The translations under genes and the position numbers were made by a program. DNA of 39,083 nucleotides from an uncultured Sutterellaceae bacterium (GTDB lineage: Bacteria; Pseudomonadota; Gammaproteobacteria; Burkholderiales; Burkholderiaceae_F), in the NCBI GenBank assembly GCA_902797695.1, contig CADBTW010000061.1:1-39083 (forward strand). The letters run 5' to 3'. The notes beneath the pieces are model-generated. The model made no database searches. It worked only from the letters and a program-made list of their open reading frames with translations, and had not been told where the DNA came from. Shown here piece by piece: positions 1-7,194 of the stretch. How positions within the stretch are numbered: the first letter of the stretch is position 1; each line of letters opens with the position of its first letter.

Positions 1-77
1 CGGGGACACTCCATATCGTTTGGCAACAAGGCCGATTGGGCATAATGTCATGATCGCCTCCGCAGTGCTGTAGAAGC

Positions 78-163
78 CTCAGGACCGTTTTTCCATGACT
101 CCACCGAACCACTGCACAGCGAATGACAAATTTGGAAGATTTTTCTTCGACTAGCTAAACCCT
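78..163 (+). repeat. 86-bp repeat, left copy (inverted relative to right end)
   Basis: Bases 78-163 match the reverse complement of 38998-39083 with one visible mismatch (G at 87 against A). Homology stops after CTAAACCCT at 163. On the left it may continue only to 78, because the right copy is cut off by the window end. The remaining sequence of 1-284 holds no gene I can support; a short minus-strand reading frame crosses the repeat but resembles nothing known. In the right copy the same sequence sits directly upstream of the iscB non-coding region, so this copy may be an empty or uninterrupted version of that site. Confidence 0.85.
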
Positions 164-284
164 TGGCGGACGCTGCCGTTATGAAGCAAACAGGGCGGTT
201 CCCGGCTTGTCGTTCCACGAAAACCGTGGAAAGGCTTTTCCAGCTGGATGGCTTTGGCCGACATCTGTCCACGGCTTCCGTTCG

Positions 285-1853
285 CTACGACTCGGCCGAC
301 TTCAGGATCCCGAGCTTCTGGAGGCGGCTTCGGAGCGTGTTCGGGTTGAGGCCGCAGATTCTTGCCGCCCCCCTGGGGCCCGAGATCCTCCCGAGCGTCC
401 GCCCGAGCACCGCCCTGAAGTAGAGCCGCTGCATCTCTTCGAACGTGAGTTCCGAAAGACTGTCGGCAGAAAGCCTGGGGGCAGGGGACACAGGAACAGG
501 ACACTCTTCCTTCACCGCGACGTATGGCGAATCGGGTACGAGCCTCGTCACCCGCGCTCCCTCCTGCAGCACCGCGCGCTCCGCCGCGTTCTCAAGCTCC
601 CGGACATTCCCGGGCCAGCGGTAGGAGGCGGCTTCCTGCAGGGCGTCCGCCGTAACCTCGGGATCCCCCTCCACGCCGTACTTCTTCGCGAACTGCCGGA
701 CGAAGAGGAGGGCGAGGCTCTTCAGGTCGCGGGGCCGCTCGCGAAGCGGCGGAACCCGGATCGGGAAGACGGCGAGCCGATAGTAGAGGTCCTCCCGGAA
801 GCGCCCGTCCCGGACGAGCGACGCGAGGTCGCGGTTCGTCGCCGCGATGATCCGGACATCGACCTTGATCGGCTTCTCGCCCCCGACCCGCGTGAAGGAT
901 CGGGCCTGGATCGCCCGAAGCAGCTTCACCTGGGCGAGAAGCGGGAGCTCGCCGACCTCGTCTAGGAAGAGAGTCCCCCCGTCCGCCTGCTCGAAGTACC
1001 CGATGTGGCGGCTCCGGGCGTCAGTGAACGCGCCGCGCTCGTAGCCGAAGAGCTCGCTTTCGAGCAGGTTCTCCGGAATCGCCCCGCAGTTCACGGCGAT
1101 GAAGGGGCCGGACCGCCTCGGGGACATCCGGACCGCCGCCCGGGCGACAACCTCCTTCCCGACGCCTGACTCCCCCTCGATCAGGATCGTGACTCCGGAA
1201 GGCGCCGCCCGGAGGAGCTTTTCCGCCACCTCTCCGAGGTCCGGGGAATTCGCGGTGAGCGCGCGCGCCGCCGCCCGTTCGTTCCCTTCGAGCGCCTTCT
1301 TCAGCCGCTCGTTCTCGATGTCGAGGCTCCGGACGCAGATTTGCGAAGCCCAGGTGGAGAGCGGAAGGAGAAGGGACGAGACAAACCGGGCGTTATCTGC
1401 CGTGAAGGCACCAGGTCTCCGGCTCCAGAAGGCGACGATCCCGACGTGGCGCCCGCCGAGCTCGAGCTGCTGCATGACGAAGGACCCGATTCCCGGGACC
1501 AGGTCCCGTGTCGCCGCCTCAGTCACCGGGTCCTCAGAAATGTCCCGGACGAGAAGGGTCTGGGGGCGTCCTCCCTTCCTGAGGAGCGCCGCGGACTCCT
1601 CCGTCACCTTCACGTCCACCGTGTCGGGCCATTCCCGCTCATCAGTTGCCCGGGCGTAGAACCGGATCACGCCTTCCCCCGGAAGGTACGTGTTCACGAA
1701 GACCCCGTCCGCAGGGATCCCGAATTCCCGGACGATCCGGACGAGCTCGGTGAGCCTCGGGCGCTCCTCGCCCTTCCTCACGCTCGAAAACCGTTCGAGG
1801 AACCGGAAGAAAGATTCCTCTGCCCGGAACAGGCTGTCCTTCCTCTCCGCCAT
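285..1853 (-). CDS. sigma-54-dependent transcriptional activator (GAF-like, AAA+, Fis HTH)
   Basis: A 522-residue NtrC/NorR-type enhancer-binding protein that would use ATP hydrolysis to open sigma-54 promoters. The N-terminal ~180 residues look like a GAF-type ligand-sensing domain and carry no receiver Asp pattern. The AAA+ domain has Walker A GESGVGKE (227-234), Walker B TLFLDE (294-299) and the sigma-54 contact loop GAFTDA (274-279), where most relatives have GAFTGA. A Fis-type helix-turn-helix closes the protein (AARICGLNPNTLRSRLQKLG). I chose the ATG at 1853 because GGAGGG lies just upstream; longer starts would run into the palindromic sites at 1893-1941. It is divergent from the reductase-cytochrome-lyase-porin run, whose promoter is of the sigma-54 type, so it is very probably the dedicated regulator. 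The effector is unknown; the module's substrate is the obvious candidate. Confidence 0.93.
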   Translation of the reverse strand: MAERKDSLFRAEESFFRFLERFSSVRKGEERPRLTELVRIVREFGIPADGVFVNTYLPGEGVIRFYARATDEREWPDTVDVKVTEESAALLRKGGRPQTLLVRDISEDPVTEAATRDLVPGIGSFVMQQLELGGRHVGIVAFWSRRPGAFTADNARFVSSLLLPLSTWASQICVRSLDIENERLKKALEGNERAAARALTANSPDLGEVAEKLLRAAPSGVTILIEGESGVGKEVVARAAVRMSPRRSGPFIAVNCGAIPENLLESELFGYERGAFTDARSRHIGYFEQADGGTLFLDEVGELPLLAQVKLLRAIQARSFTRVGGEKPIKVDVRIIAATNRDLASLVRDGRFREDLYYRLAVFPIRVPPLRERPRDLKSLALLFVRQFAKKYGVEGDPEVTADALQEAASYRWPGNVRELENAAERAVLQEGARVTRLVPDSPYVAVKEECPVPVSPAPRLSADSLSELTFEEMQRLYFRAVLGRTLGRISGPRGAARICGLNPNTLRSRLQKLGILKSAES

Positions 1854-1892
1854 CCTGCCCTCCGATGGAATTAAATGGTCCCGGCGACATTC

Positions 1893-1941
1893 ACGAAATT
1901 TCGTCATTTCATGAAGCAACGTCAATTGTACGATATTTCGT
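1893..1941. promoter_or_regulatory. paired palindromic sites, probable enhancer (UAS) of the sigma-54 activator
   Basis: ACGAAATTTCGT at 1893-1904 is a perfect 12-bp palindrome. ACGATATTTCGT at 1930-1941 is the same with one change. Flanks match too: ATTC before the first and GAAT after the second, in inverted arrangement. Centres are 37 bp apart. They lie roughly 105-155 bp upstream of the sigma-54 promoter, the usual enhancer distance, and 40-90 bp upstream of the activator's own start, so autoregulation is also possible. Binding by the activator is inferred from position. Confidence 0.7.
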
Positions 1942-2045
1942 GAATTAGGGGAATTTTAATCTCCGCTCGCTTTTTTCTGAGGAAATCTGCCTAAGCCTTG
2001 GGGACAAAAGGATTATTCGACCGCATAGTGCGAAAGGATTAAAAC

Positions 2046-2062
2046 TGGCACGCCTCTTGCTT
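2046..2062 (+). promoter_or_regulatory. sigma-54 (-24/-12) promoter of the reductase operon
   Basis: TGGCACG-CCTC-TTGCTT matches the sigma-54 consensus TGGCACG-N4-TTGCW closely. The invariant GG (2047-2048) and GC (2059-2060) are separated by exactly 10 bases. Transcription would start near 2072, leaving a leader of about 40 bases before the ATG at 2114. This rules out upstream in-frame starts for the reductase and links the operon to the divergent activator. Confidence 0.92.
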
Positions 2063-2113
2063 CTTGCAAGGCACAAGAAAAATCCCAGCCTTTCATCATT
2101 CCGAGGAGAAGAG

Positions 2114-3640
2114 ATGCAAACGAACGAGATGGCCCCGGTCCAGAGCCGCAGGCGTTTCCTCGCCGGAGCGGCCGCCGCCGCTGCCGCTGTCGCGGCCCCT
2201 TCCGCAAACGCTGCCGCGAAGAAGGTCGCCTTTGACAAGATTTTCGACGTGATCGTCGTGGGTTCCGGGTTCGCGGCCCTCGCCGCGGCGCTCCGCGCGA
2301 AGGAAGAGGGGGCGTCGGTTCTTCTCGTTGAGAAGATGCCCGCCTTCGGCGGCAACTCCGCGATCAACGGCGGCGCGTTCGCGGTCGCCGGTTCTCCCCT
2401 CCAGGAGAAGGAAGGAATCAAGGATTCCCCTGAACTCATGCTGAAGGACATGATCCGCTCGGGCCGCGGACTCTCCCACGTCGACCTCCTCAAGATGATC
2501 GTCGAGGGCACCCGCCCGGCGTTTGACTGGGTCGTGAAGTACGGCGTCAAGTTCAAGCCCTTCGTGCAGCACTTCGGCGGCCACAGCGTTCCCCGCATCA
2601 TGCAGACGCTCGAGTCGACCGGCGGCGGCATCACGCGCCCGCTCACCGAAGCCTGCGCGAAGAACGGGGTCGAGCTCCACAAGCGCTGCCTGATGGAAGA
2701 CTTCGTCCGCAACGATTCCGGCCGCATCATCGGAATCCGCGCCCGCGAGGGCTACCTCTTCCCGAACGAGAAGTCTGGGGTCCCAATGACCTACGGCGCC
2801 CGCCGCGGGGTCGTGATGGCGACCGGCGGCTTCGCCCGTAACATCTGGTTCCGCAAGCAGCAGGACCCGCTCCTCGACGAGCGGCTCGACTCGACGAACC
2901 AGCCGGGAGCCACCGGCGAAGGCCTCCTCAAGATGCTTTCGATCGGCGCCGCCCCGGTGCAGCTTGACCAGATCCAGCTCGGGCCCTGGTCGAGCCCCGA
3001 GGAAAAGGGTTTCGGGCTCGTGAGCCAGTTCAACACGATCGCCGGGTTCCCGATGGGGATCATGGTCGACCCCCGCACCGGCCGCCGCTTCTGCAACGAG
3101 CTCGCCGACCGCAAGGAGCGCGCTGACAAGATCCTCACGATGATCGAGAACGGGAAGCCCGTCTACCCGATCTGTTTCACGGACTCGAAGGGGGTCGAGA
3201 AGGCCCAGACCCTGAAGAACGGCCTGAAGTACAACGTGATCCACAAGTTCGACACGCTCGAAGGGATCGCGAAGGCGTTCGGAATGCCGGTCGCTCCCTT
3301 CGTGAAGCAGGTCGAGGAGTTCAATGGCTATGTGAAGGCGAAGAACGACACCCAGTTCCACCGCCCGCTCCAGCTCGCGATCGTTCTCGACAAGCCGCCC
3401 TTCTACGCCGTGAAGGTCTGGCCGAAGGTCCACTACTGCATGGGCGGCGCCGCGATCAGCCCGAAGGCCGAGGTGCTTGACGTCATGGGGAAGCCAATCC
3501 CCGGGCTCTTCGCAGCGGGCGAAGTGACGGGAGGAGCGCACGGCGCGAGCCGGCTTGGCGGGTGCGCCATCGCCGACGGCCTCTGCTTCGGTCGCATCGC
3601 GGGCGAAACCGCGGCCCACAACAAGGCCGCCTCGATCTAA
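2114..3640 (+). CDS. Tat-exported FAD-dependent acrylate-type reductase (fumarate/urocanate reductase family)
   Basis: A 508-residue flavoprotein of the flavocytochrome c/fumarate reductase family, expected to reduce the C=C bond of an unsaturated carboxylate in the periplasm. A twin-arginine signal (SRRRFLAG, 11-18) and an Ala-rich stretch end near ANA|A (33/34). The FAD-binding GSGFAA is at 50-55. The catalytic-type Arg (ADRKERAD, R333) and the late motifs HYCMGGA (H440) and GASRLGG (R480) are kept. Where fumarate reductases have the first substrate His (QAHPT), this protein has QIQLGPW, so fumarate is an unlikely substrate. It has no heme domain; the tetraheme partner is the next gene, 20 bases downstream. 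Start: ATG 2114 behind GAGGAG. The lyase-like neighbour suggests an aromatic or imidazole acrylate such as urocanate or cinnamate, but I could not place the published urocanate-specific residues with confidence. Confidence 0.9.
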   Translation: MQTNEMAPVQSRRRFLAGAAAAAAAVAAPSANAAAKKVAFDKIFDVIVVGSGFAALAAALRAKEEGASVLLVEKMPAFGGNSAINGGAFAVAGSPLQEKEGIKDSPELMLKDMIRSGRGLSHVDLLKMIVEGTRPAFDWVVKYGVKFKPFVQHFGGHSVPRIMQTLESTGGGITRPLTEACAKNGVELHKRCLMEDFVRNDSGRIIGIRAREGYLFPNEKSGVPMTYGARRGVVMATGGFARNIWFRKQQDPLLDERLDSTNQPGATGEGLLKMLSIGAAPVQLDQIQLGPWSSPEEKGFGLVSQFNTIAGFPMGIMVDPRTGRRFCNELADRKERADKILTMIENGKPVYPICFTDSKGVEKAQTLKNGLKYNVIHKFDTLEGIAKAFGMPVAPFVKQVEEFNGYVKAKNDTQFHRPLQLAIVLDKPPFYAVKVWPKVHYCMGGAAISPKAEVLDVMGKPIPGLFAAGEVTGGAHGASRLGGCAIADGLCFGRIAGETAAHNKAASI

Positions 3641-3660
3641 GGGAAGGGAAGAAGGAGAAG

Positions 3661-4029
3661 ATGAAAATGAACGCCATGAAGAAAATCGCCGCCCTCGCCC
3701 TTTCGCTCGGGGCCTTCGCAACGGGCGCCTTCGCCGCTTCCGCGATGCCGATGGGAAAGCACCACGCGCAGATGAAGTGCGAGGCGTGCCACACGCCGCA
3801 GAACGCCGTGAAGGGGAACGCCTTCGTGCCGCCCTCTGACAAGACCTGCGAAGGCTGCCACGGCTCCTACAAGGACCTCGCGAAGAAGACCGCTGGCGGG
3901 TCGGAACCCAATCCGCACTACTCCGCGCACTACGGCACGAGCCTCTCTTGCTCGGCCTGCCACAAGCAGCACTCGGAGCCGAAGTCCTACTGCAACAACT
4001 GCCACGCCTTCCGCCACACGATGCCGTAG
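3661..4029 (+). CDS. periplasmic tetraheme cytochrome c (electron donor to the reductase)
   Basis: A 122-residue protein with a Sec signal (cleavage near AFA|A, residue 25) and four CXXCH heme sites: CEACH (40-44), CEGCH (63-67), CSACH (97-101) and CNNCH (111-115). Extra His residues (34, 35, 86, 90, 104, 119) could be distal ligands. This matches the small tetraheme domain that is fused to the flavin domain in Shewanella flavocytochromes c; here it is a separate gene just after the flavoprotein. It should carry electrons from a membrane quinol dehydrogenase (not in this window) to the reductase. AAGGAG at 3652-3657 can serve the ATG at 3661 or the in-frame ATG at 3667; the exact start is not certain. 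Confidence 0.93.
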   Translation: MKMNAMKKIAALALSLGAFATGAFAASAMPMGKHHAQMKCEACHTPQNAVKGNAFVPPSDKTCEGCHGSYKDLAKKTAGGSEPNPHYSAHYGTSLSCSACHKQHSEPKSYCNNCHAFRHTMP

Positions 4030-4133
4030 CAGTTCAGTCCTGAAAAGATTTTTTTATTGTCAGCAACCAACAGGCCCGGATCCGCACGCCAAAAGGAAAA
4101 AGCGGACCGGAGCCGCTTAGGAGAGCACCAGAA

Positions 4134-5783
4134 ATGACCAAGACTCGTGTCATCGCCGCCGCCGTCGCCATGGCTTTCGCCGGCACCGCGTTCGCGGGAA
4201 CCGTCCAGCTTGACGGCCATCACCTCACGATGGAGCAGGCCTGGGACGTCGCGAACGGGAAGTCGACCGTCGAGATCGCGCCTGAGGCGAAGACCTTCAT
4301 CGTCAACTCCCACAAGCTCGTGATGGCAGCGGCCGCCCAGGGGAAGCCCGTCTACGGCCTCACCACCGGCGTTGGCCTCAATAAGGACAAGAAGCTCTTC
4401 GACGCGAGCGGCAAGCTCACGAAGGAAGTGCTCGACGCCTCCCGCGCCTTCAACTACAACGCCTTCCGCGCCCACTCCGCCGGCATCGGTCCGATGATGC
4501 CCGAGAACCTCGCGCGCCTCTCCATGGTGATCCGCCTGAACACGATGCTCGCCGGGCAGACCGGTGCCCAGTACCGCGTGGCCGAGCTCTACCGCGACTT
4601 CCTCAATAAGCACATCACCCCCGAGATCCCCTCCCGCGGCACGATCGGCGAAGCTGACATTCTCCTCGCCTCGCACGTCGGCAGCGTGATGATCGGCGAG
4701 TGGAAGGCCCGCGTCGACGGGAAGCTGATGACTGGCGCCGAGGCGCTCAAGGCGAAGGGCATCACGCCGCTCGTTCCTGAAGGCAAGGACGCGCTCGCGG
4801 TGCTCTCGAACAGCTCGGTCGCGATGGCCTACACGCTCGACGGCTACAAGAAGGCGGCCCAGGTCGTGAAGACGACGCCGGTCGTCTTCGGCCTCTCGCT
4901 CGAAGGCCTCAACGGCAACGTCGCCCCGTTCCTCCCGCAGACCGTCGCCGTCCGCCCGTTCCCGGGCCTCGCTGACGCCGCGGCGTCGCTTCGCGTGTCG
5001 CTGAAGGGCTCCTACCTCTGGCAGCCGAACGCCGAGCGTCCGCTCCAGGACCCGCTCTCCTTCCGCACCACGGTCTACGCGCTCGCCGAGGCGAACAACG
5101 CCCTCAAGGACCTGAAGAAGGTGATCGACGTCCAGATCAACGCGGGCGACGACAACCCGGCTACGATCCTCAACGCGAAGCAGGACTACCGCGCTGAAAG
5201 CCGCCAGGTCGCGAACTACTTCGTCGACGGCGCTGACGTGAAGGGCGCGATCATCCCGAGCGCGAACTTCGAAGTGCTCCCGGTCGCCCTCGCCGTGCAG
5301 CGCGCGTCGCTCGCGATGGCGCACCTCTCGCACTGCGCGGTGCAGCGCACGATCCACCTCTCCGACGACCACTTCACCGGGCTCTCCCGCTTCCTCACGG
5401 CGGCCGGCAACAAGGGCCACGCCTTCGGCGCGATCCAGAAGGCCTTCATGGGGATGCACGTTGACACGATGGCCCTCGCGCAGCCGGTTTCCCTCTACGG
5501 CATGCCTGTCGCGGGCGACATCGAGGACACCTTCACGCAGCTCCTCCAGACCGGTGACCGTCTTGGCCAGATCGCCGAGAACACCCGCTACGTCTACGGC
5601 CTCGAGCTCCTGCACGCGGCCCAGGCGATTGACCTCCGCAGGATCAAGAGCGGCAAGTTCGCGATGAGCTCTGACACCGACAAGCTCTACACCGCCTTCC
5701 GCAAGGTCTCCCCGTTCGTCGACCGCGACCGTCAGTTCACCCCTGACATCGAGAACGCCGCCCGCCTGATCGGCGAGTGGTAA
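4134..5783 (+). CDS. secreted histidine/phenylalanine ammonia-lyase homologue lacking the MIO triad
   Basis: 549 residues: a Sec signal (1-21, cleaved at AFA|G), then a full-length aromatic amino-acid lyase fold. Family landmarks are kept: VYGLTTG (Tyr74), RAHSAGIG (His114), LSNSS (Asn226), QDPLSFR (Arg311), DDNPAT (339-344) and NFEVLP (Phe379). However, the loop that should read G-S-V-G-A-S-G-D reads GTIGEAD (169-175). It is one residue short and has no Ala-Ser-Gly, so the MIO electrophile cannot form in the usual way. The catalytic Tyr of YSLR is Leu308. Ordinary HutH/PAL enzymes are cytoplasmic, so the signal peptide is also unusual. It probably binds or converts the reductase's substrate in the periplasm; ammonia-lyase activity should not be assumed. 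TAGGAG at 4119-4123 precedes the ATG. The 104-bp gap before it has a small AAGCGG/CCGCTT hairpin touching this ribosome site. Confidence 0.85.
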   Translation: MTKTRVIAAAVAMAFAGTAFAGTVQLDGHHLTMEQAWDVANGKSTVEIAPEAKTFIVNSHKLVMAAAAQGKPVYGLTTGVGLNKDKKLFDASGKLTKEVLDASRAFNYNAFRAHSAGIGPMMPENLARLSMVIRLNTMLAGQTGAQYRVAELYRDFLNKHITPEIPSRGTIGEADILLASHVGSVMIGEWKARVDGKLMTGAEALKAKGITPLVPEGKDALAVLSNSSVAMAYTLDGYKKAAQVVKTTPVVFGLSLEGLNGNVAPFLPQTVAVRPFPGLADAAASLRVSLKGSYLWQPNAERPLQDPLSFRTTVYALAEANNALKDLKKVIDVQINAGDDNPATILNAKQDYRAESRQVANYFVDGADVKGAIIPSANFEVLPVALAVQRASLAMAHLSHCAVQRTIHLSDDHFTGLSRFLTAAGNKGHAFGAIQKAFMGMHVDTMALAQPVSLYGMPVAGDIEDTFTQLLQTGDRLGQIAENTRYVYGLELLHAAQAIDLRRIKSGKFAMSSDTDKLYTAFRKVSPFVDRDRQFTPDIENAARLIGEW

Positions 5784-5820
5784 TCCCGAAAAAATCCGAA
5801 AGTTTCTCTCCCGGGCTGTT

Positions 5821-5859
5821 CCCGCGCCCGGCGCCCTGAAGAAAGGCGCCGGGCACGGG
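5821..5859 (+). other. strong hairpin between lyase-like gene and porin
   Basis: A perfect 10-bp stem, GCCCGGCGCC (5826-5835) with GGCGCCGGGC (5845-5854), has a 9-base loop. It is extended by CCCG/CGGG across one mismatch. No T run follows, so it is not a standard terminator. It could protect the upstream mRNA end, be a processing site, or lower porin expression relative to the enzymes. A smaller GGCGG-caac-CCGCC hairpin follows at 5874-5887, just before the porin ribosome site. Confidence 0.6.
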
Positions 5860-5910
5860 GAAAGTCCGCTCCAGGCGGCAACCCGCCGCCCAGCCAGGAC
5901 CATAGTCAAA

Positions 5911-7038
5911 ATGAAAAAATTCCACATCGCCGCCGTCGCCGCTACCATCGCGCTCGCCGCCGGCTCCGCCGTCGCGGCCGAGCCTTCCGTCACTCTCTAC
6001 GGCGTCGTCGACACGGGCCTCCAGTACACCCATGTCGAGAACTCCTCGAAGGACGTCTTCGAAATGAACTCCGGCAACTACGCGGGCTCCCGCTGGGGCC
6101 TGAAGGGCTCCGAGAAGATCGCCGGGAACACGAGCGTCGGCTTCATCCTCGAGTCGGGCTTCGCCTCCGACACCGGCACTTCCGGTCAGGGCGGAAAGCT
6201 CTTCGGCCGCGAGGCGCAGATCTACGTCTCCGGCAACTACGGCCGCTTCGGCGCGGGCCGCGTCGGCGCCTTCACTTCCGGCTCCTCCTCCCTCTCCCGC
6301 TACTGGGACTTCGAGCCGTTCGAGACCGGCTACACCGACGCCGGCATCCAGGCTACGCAGGTGAATGTGTGGTCGCTGCACAGCAACACCCTCTACTACG
6401 TGTCGCCGAAGTTCTCCGGGTTTGAGTTTGGCGCCCAGTACGCTCTCGCGGGCGACGCGGACAAGGAAACTACCGGACTCGCGAACGACGACCACTTCGC
6501 AAACGCCTACGTCCGCTGGGACGGGAAGAACGCGAAGGCGATCGCGGGCCTCGAATACTACCGCGTCGGCCACGCGAACCAGTCGAGCTACCCGAACAAG
6601 GACCGGTGGTCCGCGAAGCTCGCCGGGGCCTGGACCCCGAACGGCGGCCCCGCGACCCTCTTTGCTGGCTACAACTACTACCGGAACCAGGCGAAGTTCG
6701 CGGACTCCACGTGGGACGACGACGGGCTCGTCCAGTATGACGAGAGCGGGAAGGGCCTCGAAGGCCACGCCTTCTACCTCGGCGGCCGCTACAACATCGG
6801 CGCCGCGAGCCTCCTCGCCCAGTTCCAGTTCCTCACCGGGAAGAACAAGGGCGCCCGCACGGGTGACGACGACGAGTACAAGCGTTACGTCGCTTCCCTC
6901 GGCTGCCACTACTTCTTCTCGAAGCGCACGATGGGCTACGCCGTCGCGAGCTACGCGAAGGGCACCGGCCTTCTCGACCAGGACGAGGGCGGCTCGAACC
7001 GCGTCGTTACGACTGTCGGCGTGACGCACTGGTTCTAA
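5911..7038 (+). CDS. outer-membrane general porin (Gram-negative porin family)
   Basis: A 375-residue beta-barrel porin. It has a signal peptide ending AVAA|EPS (about residue 23), the SVTLYGVVDTGLQY start typical of betaproteobacterial trimeric porins, the family motif SRWGLKGSE, alternating aromatic strands, and a C-terminal Phe (THWF) for barrel assembly. It is last in the sigma-54-controlled run and followed by a clear terminator, so it probably admits the substrate or releases the product of the periplasmic reductase. AGGA at 5896-5899 is the likely ribosome site. A paralogue of equal length lies at 7509-8636 on the other strand. Confidence 0.93.
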   Translation: MKKFHIAAVAATIALAAGSAVAAEPSVTLYGVVDTGLQYTHVENSSKDVFEMNSGNYAGSRWGLKGSEKIAGNTSVGFILESGFASDTGTSGQGGKLFGREAQIYVSGNYGRFGAGRVGAFTSGSSSLSRYWDFEPFETGYTDAGIQATQVNVWSLHSNTLYYVSPKFSGFEFGAQYALAGDADKETTGLANDDHFANAYVRWDGKNAKAIAGLEYYRVGHANQSSYPNKDRWSAKLAGAWTPNGGPATLFAGYNYYRNQAKFADSTWDDDGLVQYDESGKGLEGHAFYLGGRYNIGAASLLAQFQFLTGKNKGARTGDDDEYKRYVASLGCHYFFSKRTMGYAVASYAKGTGLLDQDEGGSNRVVTTVGVTHWF

Positions 7039-7070
7039 ACCCAGGGCTTTCCTGCCGAAGCAGGCATGAG

Positions 7071-7097
7071 AGGGGCTCCCGAAAGGGGGCCCTTTTT
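7071..7097 (+). terminator. intrinsic terminator of the reductase-porin operon
   Basis: AGGGGCTCCC, loop GAAA, then GGGGGCCC followed by TTTTT (7093-7097). The stem pairs over about 10 positions with two G-T wobbles. It lies 33 bases after the porin stop. A small CCTGC/GCAGG hairpin precedes it. Confidence 0.88.
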
Positions 7098-7194
7098 AGT
7101 TATTCGCCGTCCGGGCAAGCTCTTGGGATCGGGAAGATGAAAGGAGTAGCCCCGGGAAAGCATTTTCCTGGGCGATGAGGTGTTCCGGAAGTGA

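Noticed and set aside
48-272. Minus-strand frame of 74 codons across the left repeat
   Set aside because: No ribosome site or family resemblance, and the right copy of the repeat is upstream non-coding sequence of iscB.
3987-5993. Long minus-strand open frame (668 codons) opposite the lyase-like gene
   Set aside because: It is the antisense shadow of a GC-rich gene: composition is Arg/Glu/Val/Leu-rich with no domain, while the plus strand has a signal peptide and a full family fold. The same applies to other long antisense frames opposite mutS, nikA, lysC, cysS and the porins.
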